DNA of 64,000 nt, from positions 152,939 to 216,938 of the forward strand of contig JACJWV010000008.1 of NCBI GenBank assembly GCA_020636915.1, read 5' to 3'. Shown piece after piece: positions 8,987 to 17,365 of this stretch. Below the pieces are notes generated by a model, which worked only from the letters and a program-made list of their open reading frames with translations, was not told where the DNA came from and ran no database searches. How positions within the stretch are numbered: the stretch's first letter is position 1; each line of letters begins with the position of its first letter. Origin of the DNA: Nocardioides sp. (GTDB lineage: Bacteria > Actinomycetota > Actinomycetes > Propionibacteriales > Nocardioidaceae). The position numbers were made by a program, and so were the translations under genes.

Positions 8987-10030
8987 TCAGGCGCGCAGCG
9001 GCGCGTGGGCGAACGCGGGCAGCCCCTCGGCGGGGGCGACGGTGGCGGCGAAGCCGAGCTCCGCGCGCGCCCGAGCCGGTGAGGCGACGACGTGCCGGAC
9101 GTCGCCGGGCCGGTAGCCGCCGGTGACCTCGGGCTCGATGCCGGCGCCGGTCCCCCGGGCCACCAGCCGCGCCACGTCGAGGATCGAGACCGGCTCCCCC
9201 GAGCAGACGTTGTAGGCGTCGAAGCGGCCCGGGCCGGAGCCGCCGACCGCCTCGACCGCCAGCACGTTGGCGCGCGCGACGTCGTCGACGTGGACGAAGT
9301 CGCGCACCTGCCCGCCGTCCTCGAAGACCTGCGGCCGCTCGCCGCGCTCCAGGGAGGAGCGGAACATCGCCGCCACGCCGGAGTAGGGCGTGTCGCGCGG
9401 CATGCCGGGCCCGTAGACGTTGTGGTAGCGCAGGGCGATCGCGCCGGCGTCGGCCTGGCGCACCCACGCCGACGTGTAGTGCTCCTGGGCGACCTTGCTG
9501 GCGGCGTACGACGACCGCGGGTCGAGCCGCGCGTCCTCGTCGACCAGCGCCCAGCCGAGCACCGCACCGCAGTCGGGACAGTGGTTCTCCACGTCGCCCA
9601 CCTCGAGCGCCGCGCGGCTGCGCGGCGGGGGCACCCGGTCGCCGTGCTCGGGGCAGCGGTAGCGGCCCTCCCCGTAGACGACCATCGAGGAGGCGAGCAC
9701 GAGCCGCCGGACACCGGCCGCGGCCATGGCGGCCAGCAGGACCGCCGTGCCCAGGTCGTTGTTGCCGGCGTACGACGGGAGGTCGGCGACCGTGACCCCG
9801 GCCCCGACCATCGCGGCCTGGTGGCACACCACGTCGACCCCGGCGAGCAGGTCGCCCCAGCGGTGGGCGTCGCGCACGTCGAGGCGGTGCGTGCCTGCGG
9901 GCGGCTCGGACGCGCCGTGGGCGGCCGGCAGCATCACGTCGACGCGGACGACCTCGTGCCCGGCGTCCTCCAGTGCCCGACCGGCGGCGCCGCCGATGAA
10001 CCCGGCGGCACCGGTGAGCAGCACCCTCAT
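8987..10030 (-). CDS. NAD-dependent sugar epimerase/dehydratase with inserted zinc ribbon
   Basis: This 347-aa extended short-chain dehydrogenase has the NAD motif TGAAGFIG (residues 6-13) and catalytic Tyr175/Lys179 in SSYAASK. It resembles UDP-glucose 4-epimerase. Between strand segments, residues 121-165 carry an insert with Cys126, His129, Cys151 and Cys154 (RCPEHG and HCPDCG), which looks like a metal-binding ribbon. The ATG at 10030 is 4 bp from the stop of the upstream phosphorylase gene, so it is operon-linked. It probably makes a nucleotide sugar for the adjacent glycosyltransferases; the substrate is unknown. Confidence 0.88.
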   Translation of the reverse strand: MRVLLTGAAGFIGGAAGRALEDAGHEVVRVDVMLPAAHGASEPPAGTHRLDVRDAHRWGDLLAGVDVVCHQAAMVGAGVTVADLPSYAGNNDLGTAVLLAAMAAAGVRRLVLASSMVVYGEGRYRCPEHGDRVPPPRSRAALEVGDVENHCPDCGAVLGWALVDEDARLDPRSSYAASKVAQEHYTSAWVRQADAGAIALRYHNVYGPGMPRDTPYSGVAAMFRSSLERGERPQVFEDGGQVRDFVHVDDVARANVLAVEAVGGSGPGRFDAYNVCSGEPVSILDVARLVARGTGAGIEPEVTGGYRPGDVRHVVASPARARAELGFAATVAPAEGLPAFAHAPLRA

Positions 10031-10034
10031 CGCG

Positions 10035-10835
10035 TCACCGGGGCAGCTCGTAGGTCAGCTCGATGCCCTCGGCCCAGGTCGAGCAGGTGCAGCCGGCGGG
10101 GTCCGGCAGCGCGGCGACCGCGGTCGCGAGCAGGCCGGTGAGCCGCTCGAGGTTCGCGCGGAAGAGCGCGAAGATCTCCTCCTGACCGACACCCGCCCCG
10201 GACTCGGCGCCGGCGTCCATGTCGGTCACCAGGGCGAGCGTGGCGTAGCACATCTGCAGCTCGCGGGCGAGCGCCGCCTCGGGGGCGCCGGTCATGTTGA
10301 TCAGCGTCGCCCCACCCGCTGCGTGCAGCCGCGACTCCGCGCGGGTGGAGAACCGGGGTCCCTCGATGACCACCATCGCTCCCCCGCCCCGGACGTCGGC
10401 GGCGGCCCCGACCAGGGCCTGCGAGACCCGCGGGCAGTACGGGTCGGCGAACGGCAGGTGGACCGCCCCGCGCTCGACGTAGGAGGGCACCCGGCGCCAG
10501 GTCCGGTCGACGAGCTGGTCGGGCACCACCAGGTCTCCCGGGGCGACGTCGTCGCTCAGCCCGCCGACGGCGCAGGGCGCGATCACCTGGCGCACGCCGA
10601 GCGCGCGCAGCGCCCAGAGGTTGGCGCGGTAGGGGATCGCGTGCGGCGGGTGCTCGTGGCTGCGTCCGTGACGGGGCAGGAAAGCCACTCGTCGGCCTGC
10701 GACCGAGCCGACGCTCACGGGGGCGGACGGGGCGCCGTACGGCGTGTCGACCTCGACCTCGTCCGCGTCGTCGAGGAAGGAGTAGAAGCCGGTGCCGCCG
10801 ATCACGGCGACGTCGGCGTGCGCTGGGGTCGACAT
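10035..10835 (-). CDS. mtnP: S-methyl-5'-thioadenosine phosphorylase (purine nucleoside phosphorylase family)
   Basis: This 266-aa protein is of the MTAP/PNP family, cleaving 5'-methylthioadenosine (or a purine nucleoside) to the base plus sugar-1-phosphate in purine and methionine salvage. Motifs include the phosphate-site start AVIGGTGFYSF, FLPRHGRSHEHPPHAIPYRAN, and substrate-binding ATLINMTGAPEAALARELQM. The end CTCSTWAEG is also typical. The start chosen is ATG 10835 (MSTPAHADVAVIGG); an earlier in-frame start would add 12 unconserved residues. It sits between an MFS gene (4 bp away) and the epimerase. The specificity (MTA versus hypoxanthine-type) is not settled by sequence alone. Confidence 0.9.
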   Translation of the reverse strand: MSTPAHADVAVIGGTGFYSFLDDADEVEVDTPYGAPSAPVSVGSVAGRRVAFLPRHGRSHEHPPHAIPYRANLWALRALGVRQVIAPCAVGGLSDDVAPGDLVVPDQLVDRTWRRVPSYVERGAVHLPFADPYCPRVSQALVGAAADVRGGGAMVVIEGPRFSTRAESRLHAAGGATLINMTGAPEAALARELQMCYATLALVTDMDAGAESGAGVGQEEIFALFRANLERLTGLLATAVAALPDPAGCTCSTWAEGIELTYELPR

Positions 10836-10839
10836 GGCT

Positions 10840-12117
10840 TCAGCCTGCCAGCCGCAGGGTTGCCCGCGCACCGAGGCCGCCCACCGCCACGAGGGCGACG
10901 AGCACGATCGAGCACACCGCCAGCTCGGGGTAGCCCCACGCCCCGACCACCACGCCGGCCAGCGCGCCGGCGCCCGCCGCGGTCAGCCCCATCACCAGGT
11001 CGGCCGCGCCCTGCACGTCGGTGCGGGCGTCGAGCGGGGCGTGCTGGGCGATCAGGGTCGAGGCGGCGACGGTCGCGAACGACCAGCCCAGCCCGAGGAG
11101 GAACAGCCCCACGAAGATCTGCCAGGAGCTGCCCTCCGGCGCCCGCGCGCAGAGCACCAGCGACACGAGCAGCAGCACGGCACCCTCGACCAGGACCGCC
11201 GGCCGCCCGGTGCGGTCGGCGAGCATGCCGACCAGCGGGGAGAAGGCGAACATGCCCAGCACGTGCAGGCTGATCACCAGGCCGATGACGCGCAGCTCGG
11301 CGTGACCGTGCTCCATGTGGAGCGGGCTCATCACCATCACTCCGACCATCGCCGCGTGGGCGCACGCCATCCCGAGCACGGCGAAGGCGATGACCGGCCG
11401 CTCGCGGGCTGCCGTCACGGCTCGTCCCCAGGCCGTCCCGGCCGGCTCGGTGACGGGTACGCCGGCGGCCTGCCGCGCGAGCAGGAGCGGGTCGGGTCGG
11501 AGCAGGACGCCGACCACCAGGGCCGCGCCGAGCATCGCGACGCTGCCGAGCGCGAACGGTCCGGTGAGCTCGGGGATGCCGAGCCACCGCGCGAGCGCGG
11601 CGGCGGGGCCGGTGAGGTTGGGGCCGGCGACGGCGCCGATCGTCGTCGCCCACACCACCGTGGACAGGGCCCGCCCCTTGTGGGCGTCCTCGGCGAGGTC
11701 GGTCGCGGCGTACCGCGCGCTGGAGTTGGCCGCGGTCGTGGCGCCGAGCAGCACGGCGCCACCCAGCAGCACGACCATCGACCCGGCCACGCCCGCGAGC
11801 ACCGCCAGGACCGCGCCGGCGGTGCCGAGGAGGTAGCCCGTGACCAGGCCGGTCCGACGCCCGCGCCGCGACATCAGGCGGTTGAGCAGGTAGGCGGCCA
11901 CCGCGGCGCCGAGGACCTGGAAGGTCTGCGCCAGCCCGGCCAGGCTCTCCGAGCCCGAGATGTCGCGGGCGAGCAGGGACGCGGTGGCGATGCCGATCGT
12001 GATGCCGGTGGCGCCGACGGCCTGGGCGACGACGAGCGTGCGGACGGTCCGGCGCTGGACGCCCGCGAGGTCGCCGGCGCTCAGCGCTTGGTCGCCGGTA
12101 GCTCGAGGACCCGCCAT
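10840..12117 (-). CDS. MFS transporter
   Basis: This 425-aa major facilitator protein has about twelve membrane segments in two halves. The loop 2-3 signature region contains NRLMSRRGRRTGLVTGY, and the central and second-half loop has MLADRTGRPAVLVEG, both MFS-like. The substrate is not predictable; drug efflux or metabolite export are options. The ATG at 12117 overlaps the 3' end of the DUF3046 gene by 37 bp. No closer start codon was found before the first membrane segment, so a coupled re-initiation is likely. Confidence 0.88.
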   Translation of the reverse strand: MAGPRATGDQALSAGDLAGVQRRTVRTLVVAQAVGATGITIGIATASLLARDISGSESLAGLAQTFQVLGAAVAAYLLNRLMSRRGRRTGLVTGYLLGTAGAVLAVLAGVAGSMVVLLGGAVLLGATTAANSSARYAATDLAEDAHKGRALSTVVWATTIGAVAGPNLTGPAAALARWLGIPELTGPFALGSVAMLGAALVVGVLLRPDPLLLARQAAGVPVTEPAGTAWGRAVTAARERPVIAFAVLGMACAHAAMVGVMVMSPLHMEHGHAELRVIGLVISLHVLGMFAFSPLVGMLADRTGRPAVLVEGAVLLLVSLVLCARAPEGSSWQIFVGLFLLGLGWSFATVAASTLIAQHAPLDARTDVQGAADLVMGLTAAGAGALAGVVVGAWGYPELAVCSIVLVALVAVGGLGARATLRLAG

Positions 12118-12275
12118 ACCGCCGCCCAGACCTCCTTCGGTGGCACGCCGGCGGAGATGGCCTCCGCGGCGGTGCGGCCGCCGAGGTCGCCGATGACGAA
12201 CATGTCCGCCCAGGAACGTGCGTAGGACTCCCCCAGTGCGTCGTCCATCCGCCGCCAGAACTCGGTGTGCCTCAC
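12081..12275 (-). CDS. DUF3046 small protein
   Basis: This 64-aa protein matches DUF3046, a short actinobacterial family usually encoded beside recA/recX. It opens with the characteristic HTEFWRRMDDALG and continues with SYARSWADMFVIGDLGGRTA and the ending PPKEVWAAVWRVLELP. Its function is unknown. In this genome it is about 10 kb away from recA, separated by the glycosyltransferase and oxidoreductase operons. The start is GTG at 12275, 13 bp after the upstream DinB-methyltransferase stop. Confidence 0.92.
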   Translation of the reverse strand: MRHTEFWRRMDDALGESYARSWADMFVIGDLGGRTAAEAISAGVPPKEVWAAVWRVLELPATKR

Positions 12276-12288
12276 GACCGTCGAGCCC

Positions 12289-13440
12289 TCACGCCCGCCG
12301 CGCGGTCACGTCGAGCCACGGCTCGCCGGACAGCTCGGTGTCGAAGTGGACCACCTCCACGAAACCCCAGCCGCTCGCCAACAGCGCGGAGCGCAGCGGC
12401 TCCTCGCGCCAGTAGGTGAACCGGCGCGCGCCGCCGACGTGCCCGTGGGTCGACCAGCGCTCCCCGTCGCCCTCCTTCAGCGAGAGCCGCAGCACGCCCC
12501 CGGGGCGGGTCACCCCGGCGAGCCGGCGCAGCACCACCGGCAGGTCGCCGCGGTCGACGTGCAGCAGGCAGGCGCTGGCCCAGACCGCGTCGTACGGCGT
12601 TCCCGGGCGGTCCGGGTCGTCGAGGTCGTCGGTCAGCGGGTCGAGCACGTCGGCGTCGTACCCCTCCGCGCGCATCAGGTCGACGAACCCGGGTGTCACG
12701 TCGGTGCGCCGCACGCTGAGCCCGGCCTCCTCGAGCAGGCGCGCGTCGCGCCCGCCGCCCGACCCGATCTCGAGCACCCGGGCACCGGGGCTGATGGCGG
12801 CGGCCAGGGCGGCGACCGTCTCGCGCAGGGAGTCCGGCACGTGGGCGACGCCGGCGCGGTAGGCCGCGGCGGAGGCGTCGTAGGCCTCGACGGTCGCGCG
12901 CCGGGACGCAGCCCGGACGTCCCAGCCGTGGTGGACGATGTCGTGGAGGTGGTAGCGCCCCAGGCTCGCCACGGTGAACTCGTCCCCGTTGCTGCGGAAG
13001 CCGCGCCGGTCCCAGGCGTCCGGGGGCACCGACTCGTAGCGCTCGGCGACCGCCTCGGCGGCGTCGAGCAGCTCGGCCGAGACCGTGACCGGGTCCTGCA
13101 CGGCGTACCCGTCGGTCACCGCGGTCTCGTCCTGGTCCCAGTTGGGGAACCGCGGCTCGTCCTCCTCCAGCATCATCCGCACCCGGCGGTCGAAGATGCG
13201 GTGCACGTCGCGGACGTGACAGGCGTACTCCAGCGGCGACCAGGTGCCGGGCGCGGGCCGCTCGGCGGCGTCGCGCAGGGTGAGCACGGCCTCCCACGTC
13301 GTCGCGTTGTCGCGGACCACCTCGGGAAGCCGGTCGACCGTGACCGCGGACGCCTCGAAACCGCACTCCGGGCACGGTCGGTCGAGCACCCAGGTCCAGT
13401 CCTTGGTGTCGGGGACGACGGTCTCGCTCACGGCCGACAT
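12289..13440 (-). CDS. DinB-family / SAM methyltransferase fusion
   Basis: This 383-aa protein has two domains. Residues 1-185 are DinB/maleylpyruvate-isomerase-like, starting with the actinobacterial signature DRPCPECGF (Cys23, Cys26) and containing likely metal-binding histidines in EYACHVRDVH and GRYHLHDIVHHGWDV. Residues 190-383 are a class I methyltransferase with motif I VLEIGSGGGRDARLL and an LHVDRGDLPVVLRRLAG segment. DinB-like enzymes in this lineage are often mycothiol-dependent; the fused methyltransferase might act on a thiol adduct (inference). The ATG at 13440 is divergent from the acetyltransferase gene. Confidence 0.85.
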   Translation of the reverse strand: MSAVSETVVPDTKDWTWVLDRPCPECGFEASAVTVDRLPEVVRDNATTWEAVLTLRDAAERPAPGTWSPLEYACHVRDVHRIFDRRVRMMLEEDEPRFPNWDQDETAVTDGYAVQDPVTVSAELLDAAEAVAERYESVPPDAWDRRGFRSNGDEFTVASLGRYHLHDIVHHGWDVRAASRRATVEAYDASAAAYRAGVAHVPDSLRETVAALAAAISPGARVLEIGSGGGRDARLLEEAGLSVRRTDVTPGFVDLMRAEGYDADVLDPLTDDLDDPDRPGTPYDAVWASACLLHVDRGDLPVVLRRLAGVTRPGGVLRLSLKEGDGERWSTHGHVGGARRFTYWREEPLRSALLASGWGFVEVVHFDTELSGEPWLDVTARRA

Positions 13441-13502
13441 TCTTCCAGCCCGTCGGTGAGGCCACCGGCCCCGATGCCGCCAGGGTCCGCCAAGATGGCG
13501 CC

Positions 13503-13994
13503 ATGGTGCTCGTCCGACCCGTCCAGGAGACCGACCTGCCCGCGGTGGCCGCCATCTACGACGAGCAGGTGCGCAACGGCATCTCGACCTTCGCGACCGA
13601 GCCGCCCGGCGTCGACCACTGGCGGCCGCGGCTCGCGCTGACCCGCCCGGGCGACCACGTCCTCGTGGCCGAGCGTGAGGGGGACGTGGTCGGCTACGTG
13701 TACTCCGGGGACTACCGTCCGCGCCCGGCCTACGGGCGCACGCGCGAGACCTCGATCTACGTCGCTCCCGAGGCACGCGGCGCCGGGGTGGGCCGCGCGC
13801 TGTACGACGCGCTGCTCCCGGCGCTCCGGGCCGACGGGATGCGCGTGGTGGTGGCCGTGATCGCGGTGCCGAACCCCGGCAGCCAGGCGTTGCACCACGC
13901 GTGCGGATTCCGCCACGCCGGCACGCTGCACGAGGTCGGCCACAAGTTCGGGCGCTGGATCGACACCGAGCTGTGGGAGCTGCTGCTCGCCTGA
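13503..13994 (+). CDS. GNAT acetyltransferase, phosphinothricin-acetyltransferase-like
   Basis: This 163-aa GNAT enzyme is of the PAT/bar/YwnH type, which N-acetylates phosphinothricin, methionine sulfoximine or similar amino acid analogues. It shows VRPVQETDLPAVAAIYDEQV at the start, ETSIYVAPEARGAGVGRALY as the acetyl-CoA loop (R/Q-x-x-G-x-G/A) and GFRHAGTLHEVGHKFGRW at the end. The length is standard. The start ATG 13503 lies 6 nt after CAAGAT and has no strong Shine-Dalgarno. Confidence 0.9.
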   Translation: MVLVRPVQETDLPAVAAIYDEQVRNGISTFATEPPGVDHWRPRLALTRPGDHVLVAEREGDVVGYVYSGDYRPRPAYGRTRETSIYVAPEARGAGVGRALYDALLPALRADGMRVVVAVIAVPNPGSQALHHACGFRHAGTLHEVGHKFGRWIDTELWELLLA

Positions 13995-14039
13995 CACGGG
14001 CTCGCACCGGTCAGGGGGGTCGGCCGACCCGGCAGGCAG

Positions 14040-14113
14040 CTGTAACGCCGTGTTACAGCGCCTTCCCACCCTGCTGGAACCCCGTGGGAACAAGGGGTAA
14101 CACGGCGTTACAG
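14040..14113. repeat. Nested palindromes downstream of the acetyltransferase gene
   Basis: The 17-bp arm CTGTAACGCCGTGTTAC (14040-14056) is matched perfectly by its reverse complement at 14097-14113. Each arm is itself a dyad: TGTAAC, 5 nt, GTTACA. This gives two operator-like sites 57 bp apart and also a large hairpin. The region is the 213-bp gap between converging genes (ends at 13994 and 14208), where no further gene was seen. Confidence 0.85.
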
Positions 14114-14207
14114 CGCCGCGCGCCTCGCTCGGCGCGGCCGGGGGCCGCTACCGGCCGTCGGGGCTGCTGCCCAGGGGCCAGCAGGAATCAGCAGGGACCC
14201 GAGGGGC

Positions 14208-14570
14208 TCAGCGGGCGAGGTCGGCGCGGAAGGCGTCGCGGTCGGCGATGCTGAGCGTGAGCTCGCGGACCGTCACCGGGAGGCCGAGACAGCGGCCGCG
14301 GGCCGGGGGGTCGAGGCGGACGGTCACCAGCGAGCCGCCGGTGGTGTTGACGAGCCAACGGCCGCGCCAGCCGTGGGCGCCGATGCTGACCCGGCGGCCC
14401 GGCTCGTCCGCGACCGACCAGATCGCCGTGCGCGGCACCGTCACCGAGAAGCTCCAGCCCAGGTCCACCACCAGCGACTCCGCGTCCACCTCGACGCGGG
14501 GGCGCACCCCGGTGGCGGAGAGCAGGACTCCGATCGCCGGGTTCGGTCGCGGCATCGCGTGCGTGGTCAT
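14208..14570 (-). CDS. Conserved-looking hypothetical protein, last gene of the ABC exporter operon
   Basis: This 120-aa soluble protein has predominantly beta-strand-like sequence (VDLGWSFSVTVPRTAIWSV, VSIGAHGWRGRWLVNTTGG), with no signal peptide or membrane span. No family is recognised; a PH-like small beta barrel is conceivable. The ATG at 14570 overlaps the stop of the second ABC permease (ATGA), so it is translated with the transporter and may be an accessory of it. Confidence 0.7.
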   Translation of the reverse strand: MTTHAMPRPNPAIGVLLSATGVRPRVEVDAESLVVDLGWSFSVTVPRTAIWSVADEPGRRVSIGAHGWRGRWLVNTTGGSLVTVRLDPPARGRCLGLPVTVRELTLSIADRDAFRADLAR

Positions 14571-15379
14571 GTCAGCAGCAGGGTAGCGAGGCGGCGCCGC
14601 ACGATGGCGAGCCCGACCAGACCCATCACGACCAGGTAGACCACGCTGATCGCGGACTCCCACGACAACGCGCCGGTGGTGAGCTCGCGGCACAGCACCA
14701 CGCCGCGGTAGAGCGGGGTGACCTCCACGACCCAGCGGACCGCCGGCGGGTAGGCCTGGACCGGGAAGAACGTCGCGGAGAACAGGAACATCGGGATGAC
14801 GGCGAGGTTGACCCACTCGAAGTCCTGCCAGGTCCGCATCCAGGTCGTCAGCGCCATGCAGATGCCGCCGAAGGCGAGCCCGATGAGGAGCGCGGCGGGC
14901 ACCGCGAGCACCGCCCACCACGACGACACCAGACCCATCGCGACCATGACGACCAGGAACCCGGCGGAGTAGATGCCGCCGCGCAGCAGCGACCAGCTCA
15001 GCTCGCCGCGGGCGATGTCCATCGTCGTCAGCGGCGTGGCCAGCATCTGGTCGAAGAGCTTGTTGTACTTCAGCTTGAAGAAGAAGTTGAAGGTCGAGTC
15101 GAGCAGCGACCCGTTCATGGCGGAGGCGGCCAGCATCCCGGGCGCGACGAACTCGGCGTAGGGGATGTCCTGGCCGTTGAAGGTGAAGCCGGTGACCAGC
15201 TGGCCGACGCCCACGCCGATCGAGAACAGGTAGAAGACCGGCTCGAGGAAGCCGCTGAGGAAGATGTACCAGGCGCGCCGGTAGGCGAGGTAGTTGCGGT
15301 AGACGAGCAGCCCGGTCGCCTCACCGGCCGGGAGCGGGCGGGCGGCGGCGCGGAGTGCGGAGCTGGCGGTGACCGACAT
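14567..15379 (-). CDS. ABC-2 type permease (second)
   Basis: This 270-aa membrane subunit has six predicted membrane segments. It opens MSVTASSALRAAARPL and contains an extracellular-side region SAMNGSLLDSTFNFFFKLKY and the cytoplasmic coupling segment QMLATPLTTMDIARGEL, as in DrrB-type exporters. It pairs with the 15379-16191 permease and the ATPase upstream. The start and upstream stop overlap as TGATG. The substrate is unknown, but the family commonly exports drugs, lipids or polysaccharides. Confidence 0.9.
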   Translation of the reverse strand: MSVTASSALRAAARPLPAGEATGLLVYRNYLAYRRAWYIFLSGFLEPVFYLFSIGVGVGQLVTGFTFNGQDIPYAEFVAPGMLAASAMNGSLLDSTFNFFFKLKYNKLFDQMLATPLTTMDIARGELSWSLLRGGIYSAGFLVVMVAMGLVSSWWAVLAVPAALLIGLAFGGICMALTTWMRTWQDFEWVNLAVIPMFLFSATFFPVQAYPPAVRWVVEVTPLYRGVVLCRELTTGALSWESAISVVYLVVMGLVGLAIVRRRLATLLLT

Positions 15380-16191
15380 CAGACGCTCAACCTCCGGCCC
15401 AGCCGGCGTACGGCCCAGAACCAGCCGAGGACGGCCAGGGTGGCGAGGTAGGCGACGTGCACGAGCGCCGTACCGACGTCGACGGTGTCGAGCGTGAGCA
15501 TCCGGGTGAGGTCGACGCCGTGCCACAGCGGCGTGGCCCGCGCCAGGGCCTCCATCCACGGGTCGAGGTTGGAGATCGGGAAGAACGCGCCGGAGAAGAG
15601 GAAGAGCGGGATCATGCCCAGCCGGAAGAGCAGCGCGAACGGGGCCTCGTTCTTCAGGCCGGCCGAGAAGGCGAAGATCGGGGTGGCGAAGGCGAGCGCG
15701 ACCAGGAACTGCACGAGGTAGGCCAGGAACGCGCCCCAGACGGTGGCGTAGACGCCGAACGGCGCCATCACGAGCGTGAAGACGGCGGAGGTCAGGCCGA
15801 CCCGGAACAGCACGAACCCGAGCTGCCCGAGGATCACCTCGCGCACGGAGAGCGGCGAGGCGATCATCCCGAAGTAGGTCTTCTGCCACTTGATCATCCC
15901 CATCACGGGGTAGGTGGTCTCGCCGAAGACGGTCTGCATCGACTGCGCGGCGAGCAACCCGGGTGCGATGAAGGCGAGGTACGACGACGCCCCGTCGAGC
16001 TGGCCCGGGCCGGCCGAGACGTAGTCGCCGAGCAGGACGCCCATCGCGACGACGTAGAAGAGCGGGTTGACGAACGACGAGACCGCCGAGCCCTTCCAGG
16101 TCCGGCGGTAGCCGATGGCCCAGTAGTCGACGAGCCGGGCGGCGCCTGCGAAGACGTGGGTGGGGGCGGTGCCGGGGGTCGGCTCGGTCAT
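15379..16191 (-). CDS. ABC-2 type permease (first)
   Basis: This 270-aa permease is paralogous in layout to its neighbour: an N-terminal cytoplasmic arm with WAIGYRRTWKG, six membrane segments and the coupling segment MIKWQKTYFGMIASPLSVRE. The stop codon of the ATPase gene overlaps its ATG (TGATG), so subunits are probably made in equal amounts. Two different permeases suggest a heterodimeric membrane channel. Confidence 0.9.
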   Translation of the reverse strand: MTEPTPGTAPTHVFAGAARLVDYWAIGYRRTWKGSAVSSFVNPLFYVVAMGVLLGDYVSAGPGQLDGASSYLAFIAPGLLAAQSMQTVFGETTYPVMGMIKWQKTYFGMIASPLSVREVILGQLGFVLFRVGLTSAVFTLVMAPFGVYATVWGAFLAYLVQFLVALAFATPIFAFSAGLKNEAPFALLFRLGMIPLFLFSGAFFPISNLDPWMEALARATPLWHGVDLTRMLTLDTVDVGTALVHVAYLATLAVLGWFWAVRRLGRRLSV

Positions 16192-17141
16192 CAGTCCACC
16201 AGCGTCCGGCCGGTCAGCCGGAGGAAGACGTCCTCCAGCGTCGAGCGGCGCACCAGCGTGGCCGCGGGCTCGAGACCCCGCTCGTGCACCTTGGCGATGG
16301 TCTCGTCGCCGTCCTCGGTGTAGAGCAGCAGGCGGTCGGGCAGCACCTCGACCCGGTCGGCGAGGTCCTCGACCTTACCGGCCAGCGCCTCGTGGCTCTC
16401 CCCGTCGCCGGCGACCCCGAACCGGAGCTCGGCGACCTCGCGCGTGGAGTGCTCGGCGATCAGGTCGAGCGGGGAGCCCTCGGCCACGATCAGGCCCTTG
16501 TCCATCACGACCAGCCGGTCGGTGAGCTGCTCGGCCTCGTCCATGTAGTGGGTGGTGAGCACCAGCGTGACGCCCCGCTGCTTGAGCCGGAACAGGCGGT
16601 CCCACACGACGTGCCGCGCCTGCGGGTCCAGGCCGGTCGTCGGCTCGTCGAGCAGCAGCACCTCCGGCCGGTTGATGAGGCTGCGCGCGATCGTCAGGCG
16701 CCGCTTCATCCCGCCCGAGAGGTCGTCGACCATGGCGTTGGCGCGCTCGGTGAGCTGCACGAACTCCAGCAGCTCGTCGACGCGCTCGCGCACCTCGCGG
16801 CGCGGGAGGCCGAAGTAGCGACCGTAGACGTAGAGGTTCTCGCGCACGGTGATCTCGGTGTCGAGGGTGTCCTCCTGCGGGCACACCCCGATCCGCGCCC
16901 GGATCTGGGGGCCGTCGGTCGCCGGGTCGAGCCCCAGGATCCGCAGCGTCCCGCCGGTCACCGGCGACACCGCCGCGACCATCCGCATCGTGCTCGACTT
17001 GCCGGCGCCGTTGGGTCCGAGGAACCCGAACGCCTCCCCGCGGCGCACGTCGACGTCGATCCCGCGCACCGCCTCGAAGCTGCCGAAGGACTTGCGCAGC
17101 CCCGCGGCGTGGATCATGGAGTCAGGGTCGACAGCGGCCAC
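16191..17141 (-). CDS. ABC transporter ATPase (DrrA-like)
   Basis: This 316-aa nucleotide-binding subunit is of the ABC-2 export system. Walker A is GPNGAGKSS, the signature is LSGGMKRRL, and Walker B is VLLLDEPTTGLDPQAR, followed by the switch histidine in LTTHYMDEAEQL. The C-terminal ~80 residues resemble the DrrA C-terminal regulatory domain and end in LEDVFLRLTGR. GTG 17141 was chosen; ATG 17117 (308 aa) is the alternative, since neither has a strong Shine-Dalgarno. It leads the operon ATPase, permease, permease, hypothetical. Confidence 0.93.
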   Translation of the reverse strand: MAAVDPDSMIHAAGLRKSFGSFEAVRGIDVDVRRGEAFGFLGPNGAGKSSTMRMVAAVSPVTGGTLRILGLDPATDGPQIRARIGVCPQEDTLDTEITVRENLYVYGRYFGLPRREVRERVDELLEFVQLTERANAMVDDLSGGMKRRLTIARSLINRPEVLLLDEPTTGLDPQARHVVWDRLFRLKQRGVTLVLTTHYMDEAEQLTDRLVVMDKGLIVAEGSPLDLIAEHSTREVAELRFGVAGDGESHEALAGKVEDLADRVEVLPDRLLLYTEDGDETIAKVHERGLEPAATLVRRSTLEDVFLRLTGRTLVD

Positions 17142-17221
17142 GTCAGAGACCCTACGGTCCGCCCCCGACGGTCGCCTCCGGTTATCGGTCACCACCCCAG
17201 TCCCGCCGCCGCGCTGGGCAC

Positions 17222-17282
17222 GCGGATTGGTCACCAACCGCAGGCATTCCGGCCGGCGACCTGCGGTTGGTGACCAATCCGC
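17222..17282. promoter_or_regulatory. Perfect 23-bp inverted repeat in a divergent promoter region
   Basis: The arm at 17222-17244 (core ATTGGTCACCAACCGCAGG) is exactly complementary to 17260-17282, with a 15-nt loop. It lies 80-140 bp upstream of the ABC ATPase start. Each arm contains TTGGTCACCAA or its complement, itself an almost perfect dyad, so the site could bind a dimeric repressor as well as form a hairpin. The 302-bp gap 17142-17443 contains this repeat and its sister at 17366-17424 and no gene. Confidence 0.8.
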
Positions 17283-17365
17283 AGGGTCCGTGACGTCCGC
17301 CCGTACCGCGGGCGTTCGACATCCGGACGCCGGCCGCCCGACCCTGGCGGGTCCGACACCATCCA

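Noticed and set aside
7452..9827. In-frame upstream extension of the GT2 gene through the GT-C-like gene
   Set aside because: The extension is antisense to a clear membrane protein and lacks domains. GT2 starts properly at 7451 with its own -10 box.
13995..14207. tRNA-like or small RNA gene at the nested palindromes
   Set aside because: Fold is a pair of dyads without cloverleaf features; no promoter identified.
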